A stretch of 64,000 nucleotides of DNA from G963674835 sp963674835 (GTDB lineage: Bacteria > Planctomycetota > Planctomycetia > Pirellulales > Thermoguttaceae): positions 3,534,001-3,598,000 of the forward strand of contig CAXXKC010000003.1 in NCBI GenBank assembly GCA_963674835.2. The letters run 5' to 3'. The notes beneath the pieces were generated by a model. It did no database searches and was not told the DNA's origin. It was given only the letters and a program-made list of their open reading frames with translations. Both the position numbers and the translations under genes were made by a program. Below are positions 1 through 9,607 of the stretch, one piece after another (within the stretch, counting starts at the first letter, position 1; each line of letters begins with the position of its first letter).

Positions 1-1340
1 GCGTAGCTTTGCGTGGCGGCCCAGAGCGCGTCCAGCCGGCCGTCTTCTGATTGCAGCAGACGCTGGCGGACCTGGAGCAACTTGATGATGTCGGTTTCTC
101 CCGCGGCAAAGAGGTGCTCCATGCGGGTTGTTTCGGTGCGAATGGGCTCGGTCATTGCGAGTACGCGCTGCACGTATTCCTGGGCATTGTGCCAGGTCAC
201 CAAGGTTGCGCGAACCTGGGTGATCGTCTGCCGCTTGAGTTGTTCCAGTGCCACGCAATCGCGCCGATATTCGGCCTCGCGCTGGCGGACCAACGTGTTG
301 CCGGCATTGAGAATCGGAACGGGTGAGCTGGCCGAAAGGCCGTAGAAGGTGACCCCTGTCTCATCCTTTTCGTAGACGGGCCCGAGAGAAAAGATGGGAA
401 TCCGGTCGGCGCTTGCCAGGCAGACGGCCGTTCGCGAGCCGGATGCAGCGGCCTGCGCGGCCAGGATCTCCGGTCGGGTCGTCACCGCCATTCGAACCAG
501 CGCTTCGTCGCCGTCGGGACCTATCATGTCGGGCAGAGTCAGCATGCCGGAGGGCTCGGCCGACGCTGCAAGGTCGGGAATGCCGAGCTGGCTGCGAAGA
601 TCGGACAAGGCCGCCACGTAGTCGTGCTCCGCCGTTGCCGCTTGCTGTCGCGACGTCTGGCTTTCCACGCGAGCCAGCACCAAATCGGCGGGGGACGCCA
701 GCGTGGCCTCGACCTGCCGTTGGAGCGTGTCGAGTAGCCGTTGGTTGAAGTCGACCAATCGTCGGGCAACTTGCAGCTTGTCGCGGCGGTAGAGAGCTAT
801 CTGGTGAAGCCGGTAGGTCTTTATCAGAGCGGCGAGCTCCGCCTGGAGAATCGTGAAGCGCGTTTGGCAATAGCTGGCGCGAGCGATCGAGGTTCGCAAC
901 CTAGTGCGGTGGCCGAGCTCGATCGGCTGGTTCCAGGCGACGGTGATCTGTGTCTGAAGCCGCTCCACGCCGTCACCCGGCACCCGCTCGAACGTCCAGG
1001 GACGCACGTCGAGCGAGACGGTAGGATTGAGGCTTGTCGGAAAGCGCCGGGCCACGGCCAGAGCCTCTGCCGAAACGTTGAGGCTCTGCCGCAGGGCGAC
1101 CAGGTCGGGATTCCGCGCCAGCGTGAGCTCCAATGCCGCGCGGAGATCGAGCGATGCGCCGGGGGGGGATTGGGCCATGGCAGGCGGTGGATCGGCGTCT
1201 GGCCAAGGGGCAGGCTGCGGGGCGGAGCCGGCCGACCGGGTTGCGGGCATGGGCGCAGGCGCTTGGGCGATGGCCGGCCCGAGCAGACCAAGCGTGAGAA
1301 GGAGTCCGAGCGCAGCCCGAAGCAGGTCCATCGCGTCCAT
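1..1340 (-). CDS. TolC-family outer-membrane efflux channel (3' end beyond window)
   Basis: Partial gene, open from the ATG at 1340 to the left edge (446 codons visible). It starts with a Sec signal (MDAMDLLRAALGLLLTLG... cleaved near AIAQ). Two outer-membrane-efflux repeats follow: the first contains LTLARNPDLVALRQ and the second LVRMAVTTRPEILAAQAA, with the SSPVPILNAGNT segment typical of CusC/CzcC-type channels and long helical stretches between. Known role of the family: a trimeric outer-membrane duct that docks on an RND pump through a periplasmic adaptor. It is the last visible gene of a leftward operon, after the adaptor (1525-2817) and pump (2804-5971), with a 184-base gap before it. 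The substrate cannot be read from the sequence. Confidence 0.85.
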   Translation of the reverse strand, partial: MDAMDLLRAALGLLLTLGLLGPAIAQAPAPMPATRSAGSAPQPAPWPDADPPPAMAQSPPGASLDLRAALELTLARNPDLVALRQSLNVSAEALAVARRFPTSLNPTVSLDVRPWTFERVPGDGVERLQTQITVAWNQPIELGHRTRLRTSIARASYCQTRFTILQAELAALIKTYRLHQIALYRRDKLQVARRLVDFNQRLLDTLQRQVEATLASPADLVLARVESQTSRQQAATAEHDYVAALSDLRSQLGIPDLAASAEPSGMLTLPDMIGPDGDEALVRMAVTTRPEILAAQAAASGSRTAVCLASADRIPIFSLGPVYEKDETGVTFYGLSASSPVPILNAGNTLVRQREAEYRRDCVALEQLKRQTITQVRATLVTWHNAQEYVQRVLAMTEPIRTETTRMEHLFAAGETDIIKLLQVRQRLLQSEDGRLDALWAATQSY

Positions 1341-1524
1341 GCGGCCGATACGAGAACAGATCAGAGCCTGAAATCCGGCAAAGGCGGCAAACTCACCGCC
1401 ATTGATAGAGTATCGGCACTGTGAATGATGCGTTCTCCCCGTTTTTGCCCTGAGAGGTGAGAACGATTCGCTTGCCAGCGGCGGAGCGCAATCGCCAAGA
1501 GAGACTGGGCAGTCCAGGTGGACT

Positions 1525-2817
1525 TTACCGTTTGTGAGCGGCGGGACCGGTCTTGTCACCGCCTTCAACCACACGCACAGGGCACCCACCCGGCAGATCA
1601 TACCCCCCTTCGGTGATGACCATATCGCCGGGTGACAACCCTTCGATGACTTGGGTCTGCTGCTTTGTCTGAACGCCCAGTTTCACCGCGATTTCGAGCG
1701 CCCTTCCGTCGCGAATGACGGAGACGACGGGTGTGCCGGAGCGATCAGCAATGGCAGTGGCCGGCACGACCAGCGCATCGGCGATTTCGGGCAGCCAGAG
1801 GCGCCCTTGGCACGCCAGACCGGGACGAAGCAACCCTTCTTCATTGGCGACCTCGGCCAGGGCATCCACGTCGCCGGTTGTCGGGTCGGCTTGGCCGCTG
1901 ATGCGGGCGATCTTGCCCGGAAACGTCTTCTCCGGCAACGACGTGAGCCGCACGTCGACGGCCGCGGCTGGTTTCACTTTGGCCAAGTAGGCGGAGGGAA
2001 TACGAATCTGCACGAAGACCTTCGACAGATCAACGACGGTCGCCAGCGTGGCGGTGCGGTCGACGTACATCCCTTTCCGTGCGGCCAGCTGCGTGATGAT
2101 GCCGTCGATGGGGCTGGTGACGTTGCACAGCTCGACGTTGAGCCGGGCGGCCGCCAAATCGGCCTTGGCAGCCGCCAAGCGGGCCTCGGCTTCGGCGATT
2201 TCCTCGGGCCGGGTGCCCGCTTCGAGGAGTTTGAGTCTGGCCACCGCCGCTGCTTCGTCTGCTTCGGCCGCTTGGAGAGACGATTGGACTTTTTGCAGTT
2301 CGAGCAGCGGGATTTCGTTGCGGTCTCGCAGCGGCTTGAGGGCTTCCACCTGGCTGCGCAATGCGTCGGCGGCCACCTTGGCTTTTCGAGCATCGTTTCG
2401 GGCCACCTCGATTTCCTCGGGTCGCGGCCCGTGCTTCAACCGCTCCAAGACGGCTGATGCCTCTTCCACCGATGCGGTGGCTTTGGCCTGATCCGCTTCT
2501 AGCAGCCGCGAATCCAAGTGCACCAATTCATCGCCGGCGTGCACCCGATTTCCTTCCACGACCACGACCTTCTGAATCCAACCGGCGATCTGCGGCGAGA
2601 CCGAAGTGGTCTTTTCGGGAATGGAGACCAGAGTTCCAACCAAATCGATCGACGGTTTCAGCGTGGTTCGCTCGACCTTGACCGCCTGTACGGGCACGGG
2701 GTCCGCGGGCAGTTTGTCTTCCGCGCTTTCCTCCGAGTTCGGCTTCGCGCAGCCCGCGATAGTTAGAAGAACCATCAGGCAAGAGAGGACCGAATACCGT
2801 GCATCACGCATGAACAT
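1525..2817 (-). CDS. RND efflux periplasmic adaptor (HlyD/AcrA-type membrane fusion lipoprotein)
   Basis: About 430 residues. The ATG at 2817 is chosen because an AGGGA ribosome site lies just upstream and because the protein then begins with a lipoprotein signal ending in the lipobox IAGC; a longer open frame to 2910 would bury this signal inside the pump gene. It overlaps the end of the pump gene by 14 bases. Order of parts: lipoprotein anchor, barrel-sandwich half (VSPQIAGWIQKVVVVEGNRV), a long coiled-coil hairpin with a repeated RPEEIxxAxA pattern (about residues 90-210), second lipoyl half (NVTSPIDGIITQLAARKGMY), beta-barrel, and membrane-proximal domain. Family role: bridges the inner-membrane pump and the TolC channel. 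Function is secure, substrate unknown. Confidence 0.92.
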   Translation of the reverse strand: MFMRDARYSVLSCLMVLLTIAGCAKPNSEESAEDKLPADPVPVQAVKVERTTLKPSIDLVGTLVSIPEKTTSVSPQIAGWIQKVVVVEGNRVHAGDELVHLDSRLLEADQAKATASVEEASAVLERLKHGPRPEEIEVARNDARKAKVAADALRSQVEALKPLRDRNEIPLLELQKVQSSLQAAEADEAAAVARLKLLEAGTRPEEIAEAEARLAAAKADLAAARLNVELCNVTSPIDGIITQLAARKGMYVDRTATLATVVDLSKVFVQIRIPSAYLAKVKPAAAVDVRLTSLPEKTFPGKIARISGQADPTTGDVDALAEVANEEGLLRPGLACQGRLWLPEIADALVVPATAIADRSGTPVVSVIRDGRALEIAVKLGVQTKQQTQVIEGLSPGDMVITEGGYDLPGGCPVRVVEGGDKTGPAAHKR

Positions 2818-5800
2818 GGGTCGTTCCCTGTTTGTCGTCGTCCGAAGAATGTTGGCTGGCCTGGACCGGAACACGACGTTTTTCCACTCGGAGCACTCGC
2901 ACCAGAACATAGTAGAACACGGGCGTCGCCACTAACGACAAGACCAACGAGATCAATAGGGCGCCGATCACGGCGATGGCCAGCGGACGCAGCATGTCGG
3001 CTCCCGCCCCCACGCCATAGGCGAGCGGCAAGAGGCCCAGGAACGCGGCCAGCGAGGTCATCAACACGGGCCGCAGCCGGCGCCGCCCGGACTGCACTAG
3101 AGACTCCAGCAAGCTGTAACCGCGGTCCTGTAGATGCTCGACGAAATCGAGCATGAGGATGCCGTTCTTGGCGACGATACCGACGCCGATGATTGATCCG
3201 AGAAAAGACACGATGTTCAGGGAGGTCCCAGTCACTTTCAGGGCGAGGACCACACCGAACAGCGCAAGCACAGCACCCAGGACGATTGCCAGCGGCTGGA
3301 TGATCGAGCGGAATTCGATCAACAGGACCGTGAACACGAGCACGATGGCCATCAGGAGCACAAAGGCCAGGTTCCGGAACGATTCCTGCTGTTGCTGGTA
3401 TAGTCCGCCGAACTCCAGCGTTGCGCCGGATGGAAGTTGAAGTGTCTTGTTCAGTTGTTCCCGGATATTACGGATACCGGTGCCCAGGTCCATGCCAGAA
3501 AAACGTGCCGAAACGGCCACAAGCTGTCGCAAATCCTCGCGTTGCATCTCGAGAATCCCTGACTGGTACTGGAGGTCGACCACATCGTTGAGCGTCACCA
3601 CGGTACCCGAGGGGGAGCGGATCGGCGTTTGGCGAATGTGCAGTTCCCGGTCGTGCGTTTTTGCGTCGCAGAGAACCCGAATGCCGACGGTGCGGTCGCC
3701 CTGCAGCAGATAGGACGACACGTTACCCAAGAAGCTCGTTTGCAGGGTGTTGCCGATATCCGCGGCGGTGAGTCCCACACGGGCGGCGGCTTCGGGGCGA
3801 ACCGCGAAGCGCATCGATGGTCCAGCGACGACCAGGCCTGGATCGACATCGACCACGCCGGGGATTTTTTCGATGGTCTCAGCGACCTGCGTGGCCTCCT
3901 TCTTCAGCAGCTCGGTATCGGTCGAGAAGATCTTGATTTCACATGGGCTGGGAGACCAGGTCAGGTCGCCGACCAGGTCACTCAAGACGCCGGGAAACTC
4001 GGTGTGCAGGGCTGGCTCTGCCGTGTGGATCTTCTCGCGCAACTCGTCGATCACCTCCTCGGTACTGCGCCGGCGATCCGGCCGTAATTTGACCAGAAAG
4101 TCACCCGTGTTCGGCTCAGCGATCGCCAAAGCCAGGCGGGCGCCGGTGCGCCGGGAGAAGCTTTCGACCTCCGGCGTGCTGAGCAGGATTTTTTCGACGT
4201 GCTGGAGCATCCGATTGGTTTCGGAGAGGCTGGTTCCCGGCCGCGAGTAGTAGTCGAGAACGAAGGCCCCTTCTTCCAGTTTGGGGAGGAAATCGGTCTC
4301 CAGTCGGTCATAGAGCATGATGCCCATGACGACGATCAGTGCCATGCACGGCAGGGTCGCCCACCAGTAGCGCAGGGCGCGGCGCACGACCCACTCGTAG
4401 AGGGCGATGATCAACCGCAGGACAGGTCCGCCCTGCGCCAGTTCATTCTGCGCGGGCGTGCCGCGAGGGCGCATCGACAGCGCCGCCAGCACCGGGGTGA
4501 ATGTAACCGCCAGTGCTAACGACGTAAGCAAGGCGGAAACCATGGTCAGGGCCAGGGCGCGGAAGAAGACGCCCGGAACGCCGTCGAGGAAGGCAAGGGG
4601 AATGAAGACCACGACCGGTGTAAGGGTGCTTCCCACCAGCGGCAGGCTCACTTCGCGCATTGCCAGGCGGACGGCCTCGGAGGAGGTGTGGCCGGCAAGC
4701 ACTTTCGTGTGGATCGCCTCGACGACGACGATCGCATCGTCGATGACGAGGCCGATGGCCGACGCGATGCCGCCCAGGGTCATCAGGTTGAAGCTCATGT
4801 GAAAGAGCCGCATCGCCACGAGCGTTATCAGCACCGTTACCGGGATCACCATTGCGGCAACGAAGGTGCCCGACAAACTTCGCAGAAACAGGTACAGCAC
4901 CACGATTGAGAGGAGGAGGCCGATGATGATACTTTCCCAGACGCTCCGCACGCCCTCCCGTACGAACAGGGACTGATCGTAGAAGAAAGCAAGTTTCATA
5001 TCGGGCGGGAGTTCCCGATGGATGCGGCCCAATTCCTTCTGGAGGGCGTCGGCGATCGAGACGGTGTTGCTATCGGGTTGGCCGTAGATATTCATCAACA
5101 CGGCGTCGGTGCCGTCGGCAGTCACAATATTGAATTGTGGCGCGTAGCCGCGCCGCACGGTAGCGACATCGCCGACGTGGATCGGCGACTTGCCCGACCA
5201 AGCCACGACGACCTTCTCGATGTCGGCTGGGTCGCGAAGGCGATTGTCGACCACAGCAAGGTAGAGCTGGCGGTTCTCCTCGTGCATTCCTGCCGACGTG
5301 AAGTTGTTGGTCTCGGCCAAGGCCTTGCTGACTTGTTCCACCGTCAGATGGTAGGATTCCAGTTTGAGGGGATCGACCACCACATGGTACTCGGGCTCGC
5401 GTCCACCCACGATATTCACGCGGGCAACACCCTTGATGCGCAGCAGCCGTGGTCTGAGATCGTAGCGGGCCGTCTCCCACAATTCGCTGATGTTCCGCGT
5501 CTTGCTCGTAAGGCTGATACCGATGATCGGGAAAGCCGAGAAGGTGAGCCGGTGCACGGCGAATTCGGCCGTGGGCGGCAAGGCGCTGCGGATCTGCGCG
5601 AGCCGCCCGAGCACGTACAGCTCTGCCTGCACCATATCGGTCGACCAGTCGAAGAACACGTTCACGTCGGCCGAGCCGCGGCCTGTCGTGGAGCGGATGG
5701 TGGACGTTCCGGGAATGTCCTTCATCGCCTCTTCGACCGGCCGCGTGATCGTGGCCATCATCTCGTCGGCCGGCATCGTGCCGTTATCGATCAAGATCAC

Positions 5801-5971
5801 CACGCGAGGGAAATCTGTCTGGGGGAAGACGGAGGCGGGCATCATGTACGCGGAATAGCCGCCGGCCAGACACAAAGCGCCGACCAGAAACACAATGGCC
5901 TTCCGATACCGCAGGACGAAGGAGTCGGATGGCAGGCTAGGCGAAACCGAGTTAAGAGACGGAAGGCTCAT
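2804..5971 (-). CDS. RND-family efflux transporter permease (AcrB/CzcA superfamily)
   Basis: 1055 residues, full length for the family. It shows the duplicated RND architecture: an N-terminal membrane helix (about residues 28-46), a large periplasmic loop, a central six-helix block, a second loop and a C-terminal helix block. Helix 4 contains GLVIDDAIVVVEAI, whose adjacent aspartates are the proton-relay pair of drug-type (HAE-1) pumps; heavy-metal pumps usually have a different pattern here, so export of organic compounds is the more likely role (inference). First gene of a leftward operon with the adaptor and channel genes. A promoter-like TTGACA...TAGCAT pair lies upstream at 6052-6081. 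Confidence 0.94.
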   Translation of the reverse strand: MSLPSLNSVSPSLPSDSFVLRYRKAIVFLVGALCLAGGYSAYMMPASVFPQTDFPRVVILIDNGTMPADEMMATITRPVEEAMKDIPGTSTIRSTTGRGSADVNVFFDWSTDMVQAELYVLGRLAQIRSALPPTAEFAVHRLTFSAFPIIGISLTSKTRNISELWETARYDLRPRLLRIKGVARVNIVGGREPEYHVVVDPLKLESYHLTVEQVSKALAETNNFTSAGMHEENRQLYLAVVDNRLRDPADIEKVVVAWSGKSPIHVGDVATVRRGYAPQFNIVTADGTDAVLMNIYGQPDSNTVSIADALQKELGRIHRELPPDMKLAFFYDQSLFVREGVRSVWESIIIGLLLSIVVLYLFLRSLSGTFVAAMVIPVTVLITLVAMRLFHMSFNLMTLGGIASAIGLVIDDAIVVVEAIHTKVLAGHTSSEAVRLAMREVSLPLVGSTLTPVVVFIPLAFLDGVPGVFFRALALTMVSALLTSLALAVTFTPVLAALSMRPRGTPAQNELAQGGPVLRLIIALYEWVVRRALRYWWATLPCMALIVVMGIMLYDRLETDFLPKLEEGAFVLDYYSRPGTSLSETNRMLQHVEKILLSTPEVESFSRRTGARLALAIAEPNTGDFLVKLRPDRRRSTEEVIDELREKIHTAEPALHTEFPGVLSDLVGDLTWSPSPCEIKIFSTDTELLKKEATQVAETIEKIPGVVDVDPGLVVAGPSMRFAVRPEAAARVGLTAADIGNTLQTSFLGNVSSYLLQGDRTVGIRVLCDAKTHDRELHIRQTPIRSPSGTVVTLNDVVDLQYQSGILEMQREDLRQLVAVSARFSGMDLGTGIRNIREQLNKTLQLPSGATLEFGGLYQQQQESFRNLAFVLLMAIVLVFTVLLIEFRSIIQPLAIVLGAVLALFGVVLALKVTGTSLNIVSFLGSIIGVGIVAKNGILMLDFVEHLQDRGYSLLESLVQSGRRRLRPVLMTSLAAFLGLLPLAYGVGAGADMLRPLAIAVIGALLISLVLSLVATPVFYYVLVRVLRVEKRRVPVQASQHSSDDDKQGTTHVHA

Positions 5972-6051
5972 GAGGGAGAACGGGCCTGCACGAAATAAAA
6001 CGACCCGTGGCCGGCAGCTTCGCGGAAACCGCTAAGTGCCATCAAAGTACT

Positions 6052-6081
6052 ATGCTAACATGAGCGACTGACGGCTGTCAA
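6052..6081 (-). promoter_or_regulatory. Sigma70-like promoter for the RND efflux operon
   Basis: On the minus strand a perfect -35 box TTGACA (6081-6076) is followed after 18 bases by TAGCAT (6057-6052). It points toward the RND pump start at 5971, leaving roughly a 75-base leader. Planctomycete promoters are not well defined, so this is a pattern match only. Confidence 0.45.
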
Positions 6082-6420
6082 ACGGAAGCTGGCTGGCACA
6101 AAGAAGTTACGACCCGCGGGGCAGCATGTCGCACGTGTACATCGTTGATGGGAAAGCCTCCGCAGTCGATTCCGAGTTGCGAATGCGTGGAGGCGTCTCC
6201 AGCTTGTTTGATGCCAGACGCTGCGTCCCGACTGCGTGGAACCCAGCAGTTATTGCAGTTCCGCACGAGAATCATCTACTGGGAACGGTACCAGCTTCGC
6301 CATCGTGGTTCTCTACAGAGCAGCTTCGCCGCTGTTTCAATTCCCGATGCCACGGGGCCTCAGCGGTGGGTCGTTGTTGGCGAATGGCAGGGAGAGGGGT
6401 CGTGTTGAGGTCCTTACTGG

Positions 6421-6450
6421 GCACAGCCGGGGGCGGTTGGGCTGCGTGGT
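6421..6450. repeat. GCACAGCCGGGGGCGG intergenic repeat, copy 1 (degenerate)
   Basis: Shares the core GCACAGCCGGGGGCGG, followed by G-rich TG-rich sequence and a G/C TGG end, with the copy at 28523-28544. In this copy the right arm of the hairpin is changed (GGTTGGGCTGCG), so the stem is weaker. It lies beyond the 3' end of the leftward glycosidase gene that stops at 6602. Confidence 0.55.
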
Positions 6451-6601
6451 GGTCGAGGGGAGTTGGGAGAGTGGGCGGCGAGGTGCGGGTTCGTGAAATG
6501 CGATTTGGTGGGTTTTGGATCGACAATGGGTAGGGCGGGCCCGTCTGTTCCTGTTTACCGGGCGCGCGGTGGTTGGGCTTCGTGCGGTTCCTGCGCAAAG
6601 C

Positions 6602-8299
6602 TCATTGGTGATTCGGATCGGCGTAGGTGACGAGCAGATCGAGGGCGTCGAGGACCATTGGGGTCGGGGGAGTGCGGTTGGTTTGGGGTTGCAGGACGAT
6701 CGTGTTGTAGTCGGCCGTGACGAGTTTGGGGTCGGTCGGTATGTGGAACCAGGTGTCGGACGGCGTTGGGGTCAGCGGGTTGACGGGTTGTGGAACTGTG
6801 AGGGGATGGCCGTTGAAGGTGAGTTGGAAGGCATCGCCTTGGGCCATGCCGGCTACTCGCAGTCGGAGCAGGGCGGAGGCTTGCTTGCCGGGCGGAGCGT
6901 TGGCGAGGATATCTTCGCCGACGGGGAGTTTGGCCGTGGCGGGCTGATCAGGCACGAGCGTAATGGGGAGCCGATTGGGCCCTACCATGACAAGCTTGAA
7001 CGTGCCGAGGACGCTTTCTTGGGCCGGATTGTCGATGGCGTAGATCTTGTCGCGGCCTTTGAGCGTTTCGACGGAGCCGAGTTGGCTGAATCGCTCGTCG
7101 GGCTCGGAGGGGAACAGGTTGAAGAGGTAGATGCCGTCGGCTCCCCAATGCCAACGGTTCATGGCGGCCGCCCACCAGGCTCGATTGTCGTATCGGTACC
7201 GGTCGTAAGGCTTGGGCGGAACCAGTAGCGCATAGGCGGGAACCTGGTATTGGTGGGCCAGATCGACCATGTCTTTGAGCGACGAGGCGACCGCCATTTG
7301 GATGTAGTCCTGGCCGGCGATGAGGATGTCGATGAGGTCTTGCTCGAGATAGGCGCGGATGTCGAGGCCGATATCGAGGCAGCTCTGCACGCTGAGCGGT
7401 GCGCGGACGAGGACGAGGATGGGGCGGCCGCGACGGAGGGATTGCTGCTCGGTCACGGCGCGGATTTTGCGCACCATGTCGGTCATCATGGCGACGTGTT
7501 GCGGCTGGACCGGTTTGCCTTCGAGATTGGGGCGGAAGAAGAGCGGGTGGCGGATGAAGTCGAGCTCGATGCCGTCGACGTCGTAGCGCTGGCAGATGTC
7601 TTCGACCATCCGGACGATGTCGTCGCGGACTTCGGGGTTTTCGTAGTCGGAGAGGGTCCACCAGGCGCGGGGATCGGTGAGCGGGTACTTCTTCCAGTCG
7701 GCGGCCACGCCCATGATGCAGGCGGGATTGTCGCGCTTCTTCCGCGAGCGTGCCCAGGGGGCGAAGGAGCACTCGGGGTTGTTCATGCGATAGCTCCAGA
7801 ACACCTCCATGTGGTTCTTGTGTCCGTAGTCGATGACTGCGGAGAGCGGATCGGTGCCGAGTTTGTTCATGGCGACGAGGGTGTCGCGCATTTGCTTGAC
7901 GTATGGGTCGTCGCCTTCTTCGACCCAAGCGCCGAGGGCTTCGCCGACTTTGGGCTGATGTGCCCAGAAGACGCCGCCTCCGCCGGTGCAATAGGAGATT
8001 GCGTCGACCTGGGTGCCGACCACCTGGCGGACACGACAGGCGAGCCAGTCTTCGGCGGTGGTACCGGGCGTGCCGTGGCAGCCGTCGTCGTTGTAGATGA
8101 TTCGCCGGTGGCGATGGGCGGCCTGTTTGCGGAGTTCCTTGAGTTGGCTTGCTTGGAGCGGGGGTCGGGTGAGGCTGGGCGATGCATGATCGCTTTGGCC
8201 GGAGGATTCGGCGGCGGGGAGTTGGGCGAGGCCAAGCAACGCGAAGAGAACGCTGCAAAGGGCCCAGTGCGAGGAGCGGACGAGGACGTGGTGGGGCAT
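6602..8299 (-). CDS. Secreted glycoside-hydrolase-like protein (family-10-like TIM barrel)
   Basis: 565 residues from the ATG at 8299. This start is preferred over an upstream one at 8419 because the extra codons only translate an intergenic repeat, while 8299 gives a Sec signal (ALCSVLFALLGLAQLPAAES). The central part looks like a TIM-barrel glycosidase-like fold of the COG1649/GHL10 kind: RRIIYNDDG at the first strand, YGHKNHMEVFWSYRMN, and the segment YDVDGIELDFIRHP whose Glu/Asp are the likely active-site acids. The C-terminal about 150 residues look like beta-sandwich sequence. Probably acts on a carbohydrate outside the cytoplasm. Substrate unknown; family assignment is from motif resemblance only. 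Confidence 0.75.
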   Translation of the reverse strand: MPHHVLVRSSHWALCSVLFALLGLAQLPAAESSGQSDHASPSLTRPPLQASQLKELRKQAAHRHRRIIYNDDGCHGTPGTTAEDWLACRVRQVVGTQVDAISYCTGGGGVFWAHQPKVGEALGAWVEEGDDPYVKQMRDTLVAMNKLGTDPLSAVIDYGHKNHMEVFWSYRMNNPECSFAPWARSRKKRDNPACIMGVAADWKKYPLTDPRAWWTLSDYENPEVRDDIVRMVEDICQRYDVDGIELDFIRHPLFFRPNLEGKPVQPQHVAMMTDMVRKIRAVTEQQSLRRGRPILVLVRAPLSVQSCLDIGLDIRAYLEQDLIDILIAGQDYIQMAVASSLKDMVDLAHQYQVPAYALLVPPKPYDRYRYDNRAWWAAAMNRWHWGADGIYLFNLFPSEPDERFSQLGSVETLKGRDKIYAIDNPAQESVLGTFKLVMVGPNRLPITLVPDQPATAKLPVGEDILANAPPGKQASALLRLRVAGMAQGDAFQLTFNGHPLTVPQPVNPLTPTPSDTWFHIPTDPKLVTADYNTIVLQPQTNRTPPTPMVLDALDLLVTYADPNHQ

Positions 8300-8334
8300 T
8301 GGGGTTGTTGGTGTTGGGGGGCGTTGTTGGAGGG

Positions 8335-8370
8335 TTTGTGGTGGGACTCGCTGCGCTCGGCCCACACTAC
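8335..8370. repeat. GCTCGCTGCGCTCGG intergenic repeat, copy 1
   Basis: Sequence TGGTGGGACTCGCTGCGCTC followed by GGCCCACACTACG, just upstream of the glycosidase start at 8299. Nearly the same string occurs at 17799-17832 and 20797-20830. The ends GGTGGG and CCCAC are complementary, so the unit can fold. Confidence 0.75.
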
Positions 8371-8550
8371 GAGTCGGTTGCAATGTGTTTAGTTTGGTTG
8401 GTCGGGTTGGTGGAATCAAGTGGCGGGGCGGGAGAGGGGAGTTGCGGCGGGGTCGGTGTGTGGAGTAGGTTGGGATGGAGCGTGCGTTGGAGATGGGGTC
8501 GTTTCTCGCTTGTTTCGGTCAGAATATCAGAATAGTGGATAACGGGTTGG

Positions 8551-9540
8551 ATGGCTATGAAGACAACACTTTGTTGTGCGGTGTTTGTTGCGGTCGTGCA
8601 ACTCGTTCAGACTGTGGTGCAGGGGGCGCCGGTTGATGGCGGGAAGTTGCCAGGCCGGCCGGTTAAGGTTGCGGCGATCGCTATCGGGTGCGGCGGCCCA
8701 CACGACGCGAAGTTGAAGCTGGCCTTGCAGCATCTAGAGGTGGCTGGCAAGCAGAAGGTGGATATTGCGTGTTTGCCTGAGGAGTTTGCCGGGGCTGCGC
8801 CCGAGCCGATTCCAGGGCCGACGACCACGGCTGTCGCCGAGTTGGCCAAGAAGTATCGGATGTATGTCGTGTGTCCGATCTGCGAGAAGGCGGCCGACGG
8901 ACGGAAGTTCAACACGGCAGTGCTTCTGGATCGAGAAGGGAAAGTGGCGGGATACTATCGCAAGGTGTTCGTCTATTGGTCGGAGAAGGGATGCAGTCTG
9001 AGCGACGAGGGGGTCAAGGTGTTCGATACGGATTTCGGGCGAATCGGCATTTTGACTTGTTTCGACGCGAACTTCGAGGAGGTGTGGCGCGATGCGGGGA
9101 ACCAAGGGGCGGAGATCGTCTTGTGGCCCAGCGCGTACGGCGGAGGGATTCCGTTGAATGGATACGCGATGATCCACAACTACTACATCGTGGCGGTGGG
9201 CTGGGGGAACATCATCGACAGGATGGGCAAGGACATTGCCGACGTGGAGAAGCCGATGCCGAAGCAGTTCATCACGGCGCTGGACCTGGACCTGACGATC
9301 GCGCACCACAACTTCAACCGGGAGAAGGTGGCCAAGTTGCTGGAGGAGCACAAGGGGGAGGTTGAGCGCGTGCCTGGCGTGGGAAATATGGAGAGCTGGT
9401 ACATGCTCCGGGCGACTGCTCCGGGGGTTCGCGTGCGCGAGCTGTGCAAGCAGTATGGCATCGAGACGCTTCACGAGTACCGAGCGCGGAGCCGCGAGCA
9501 GCTCAACGCGTTGCGAAAGGCGGGGAAGCCGGTGGAGTGA
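8551..9540 (+). CDS. Secreted carbon-nitrogen hydrolase (nitrilase superfamily)
   Basis: 329 residues starting at ATG 8551 (a second ATG is six bases on). The N-terminus is a Sec-type signal (residues about 1-25). The full catalytic triad of the superfamily is visible: Glu in LPEEF (residue 77/78), Lys in YYRKVF (138) and Cys in ILTCFDANF (170). The family hydrolyses or condenses nonpeptide C-N bonds such as amides and nitriles. A signal peptide on a nitrilase is unusual because most members are cytoplasmic, so this enzyme would act in the periplasm or paryphoplasm. It stands alone, divergent from the glycosidase and convergent with the rhamnosidase gene. Substrate unknown. Confidence 0.88.
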   Translation: MAMKTTLCCAVFVAVVQLVQTVVQGAPVDGGKLPGRPVKVAAIAIGCGGPHDAKLKLALQHLEVAGKQKVDIACLPEEFAGAAPEPIPGPTTTAVAELAKKYRMYVVCPICEKAADGRKFNTAVLLDREGKVAGYYRKVFVYWSEKGCSLSDEGVKVFDTDFGRIGILTCFDANFEEVWRDAGNQGAEIVLWPSAYGGGIPLNGYAMIHNYYIVAVGWGNIIDRMGKDIADVEKPMPKQFITALDLDLTIAHHNFNREKVAKLLEEHKGEVERVPGVGNMESWYMLRATAPGVRVRELCKQYGIETLHEYRARSREQLNALRKAGKPVE

Positions 9541-9607
9541 GTGCGCGGGGAGTGGATTTATATTGAGGATGGACTTGTGATGGGTGATCGGAGTTGGCTT
9601 GCGGGAA

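Larger units (their letters stand above)
5972..6601. other. Intergenic region without a convincing gene
   Basis: About 630 bases between the RND operon start and the 3' end of the family-10-like glycosidase gene. It holds the efflux promoter and one copy of the CAGCCGGGGGCGG repeat at 6421-6450. Short open frames exist on both strands but have no signal peptide, domain or ribosome site and are rejected. Confidence 0.6.

Noticed and set aside
6126..6533. 135-codon frame in the 6.0-6.6 kb gap
   Set aside because: No ribosome site, signal or domain, and it runs through the GCACAGCCG repeat.
7250..8392. 380-codon plus-strand frame over the family-10-like gene
   Set aside because: Antisense shadow; ends in the intergenic repeat and has no recognisable domain.
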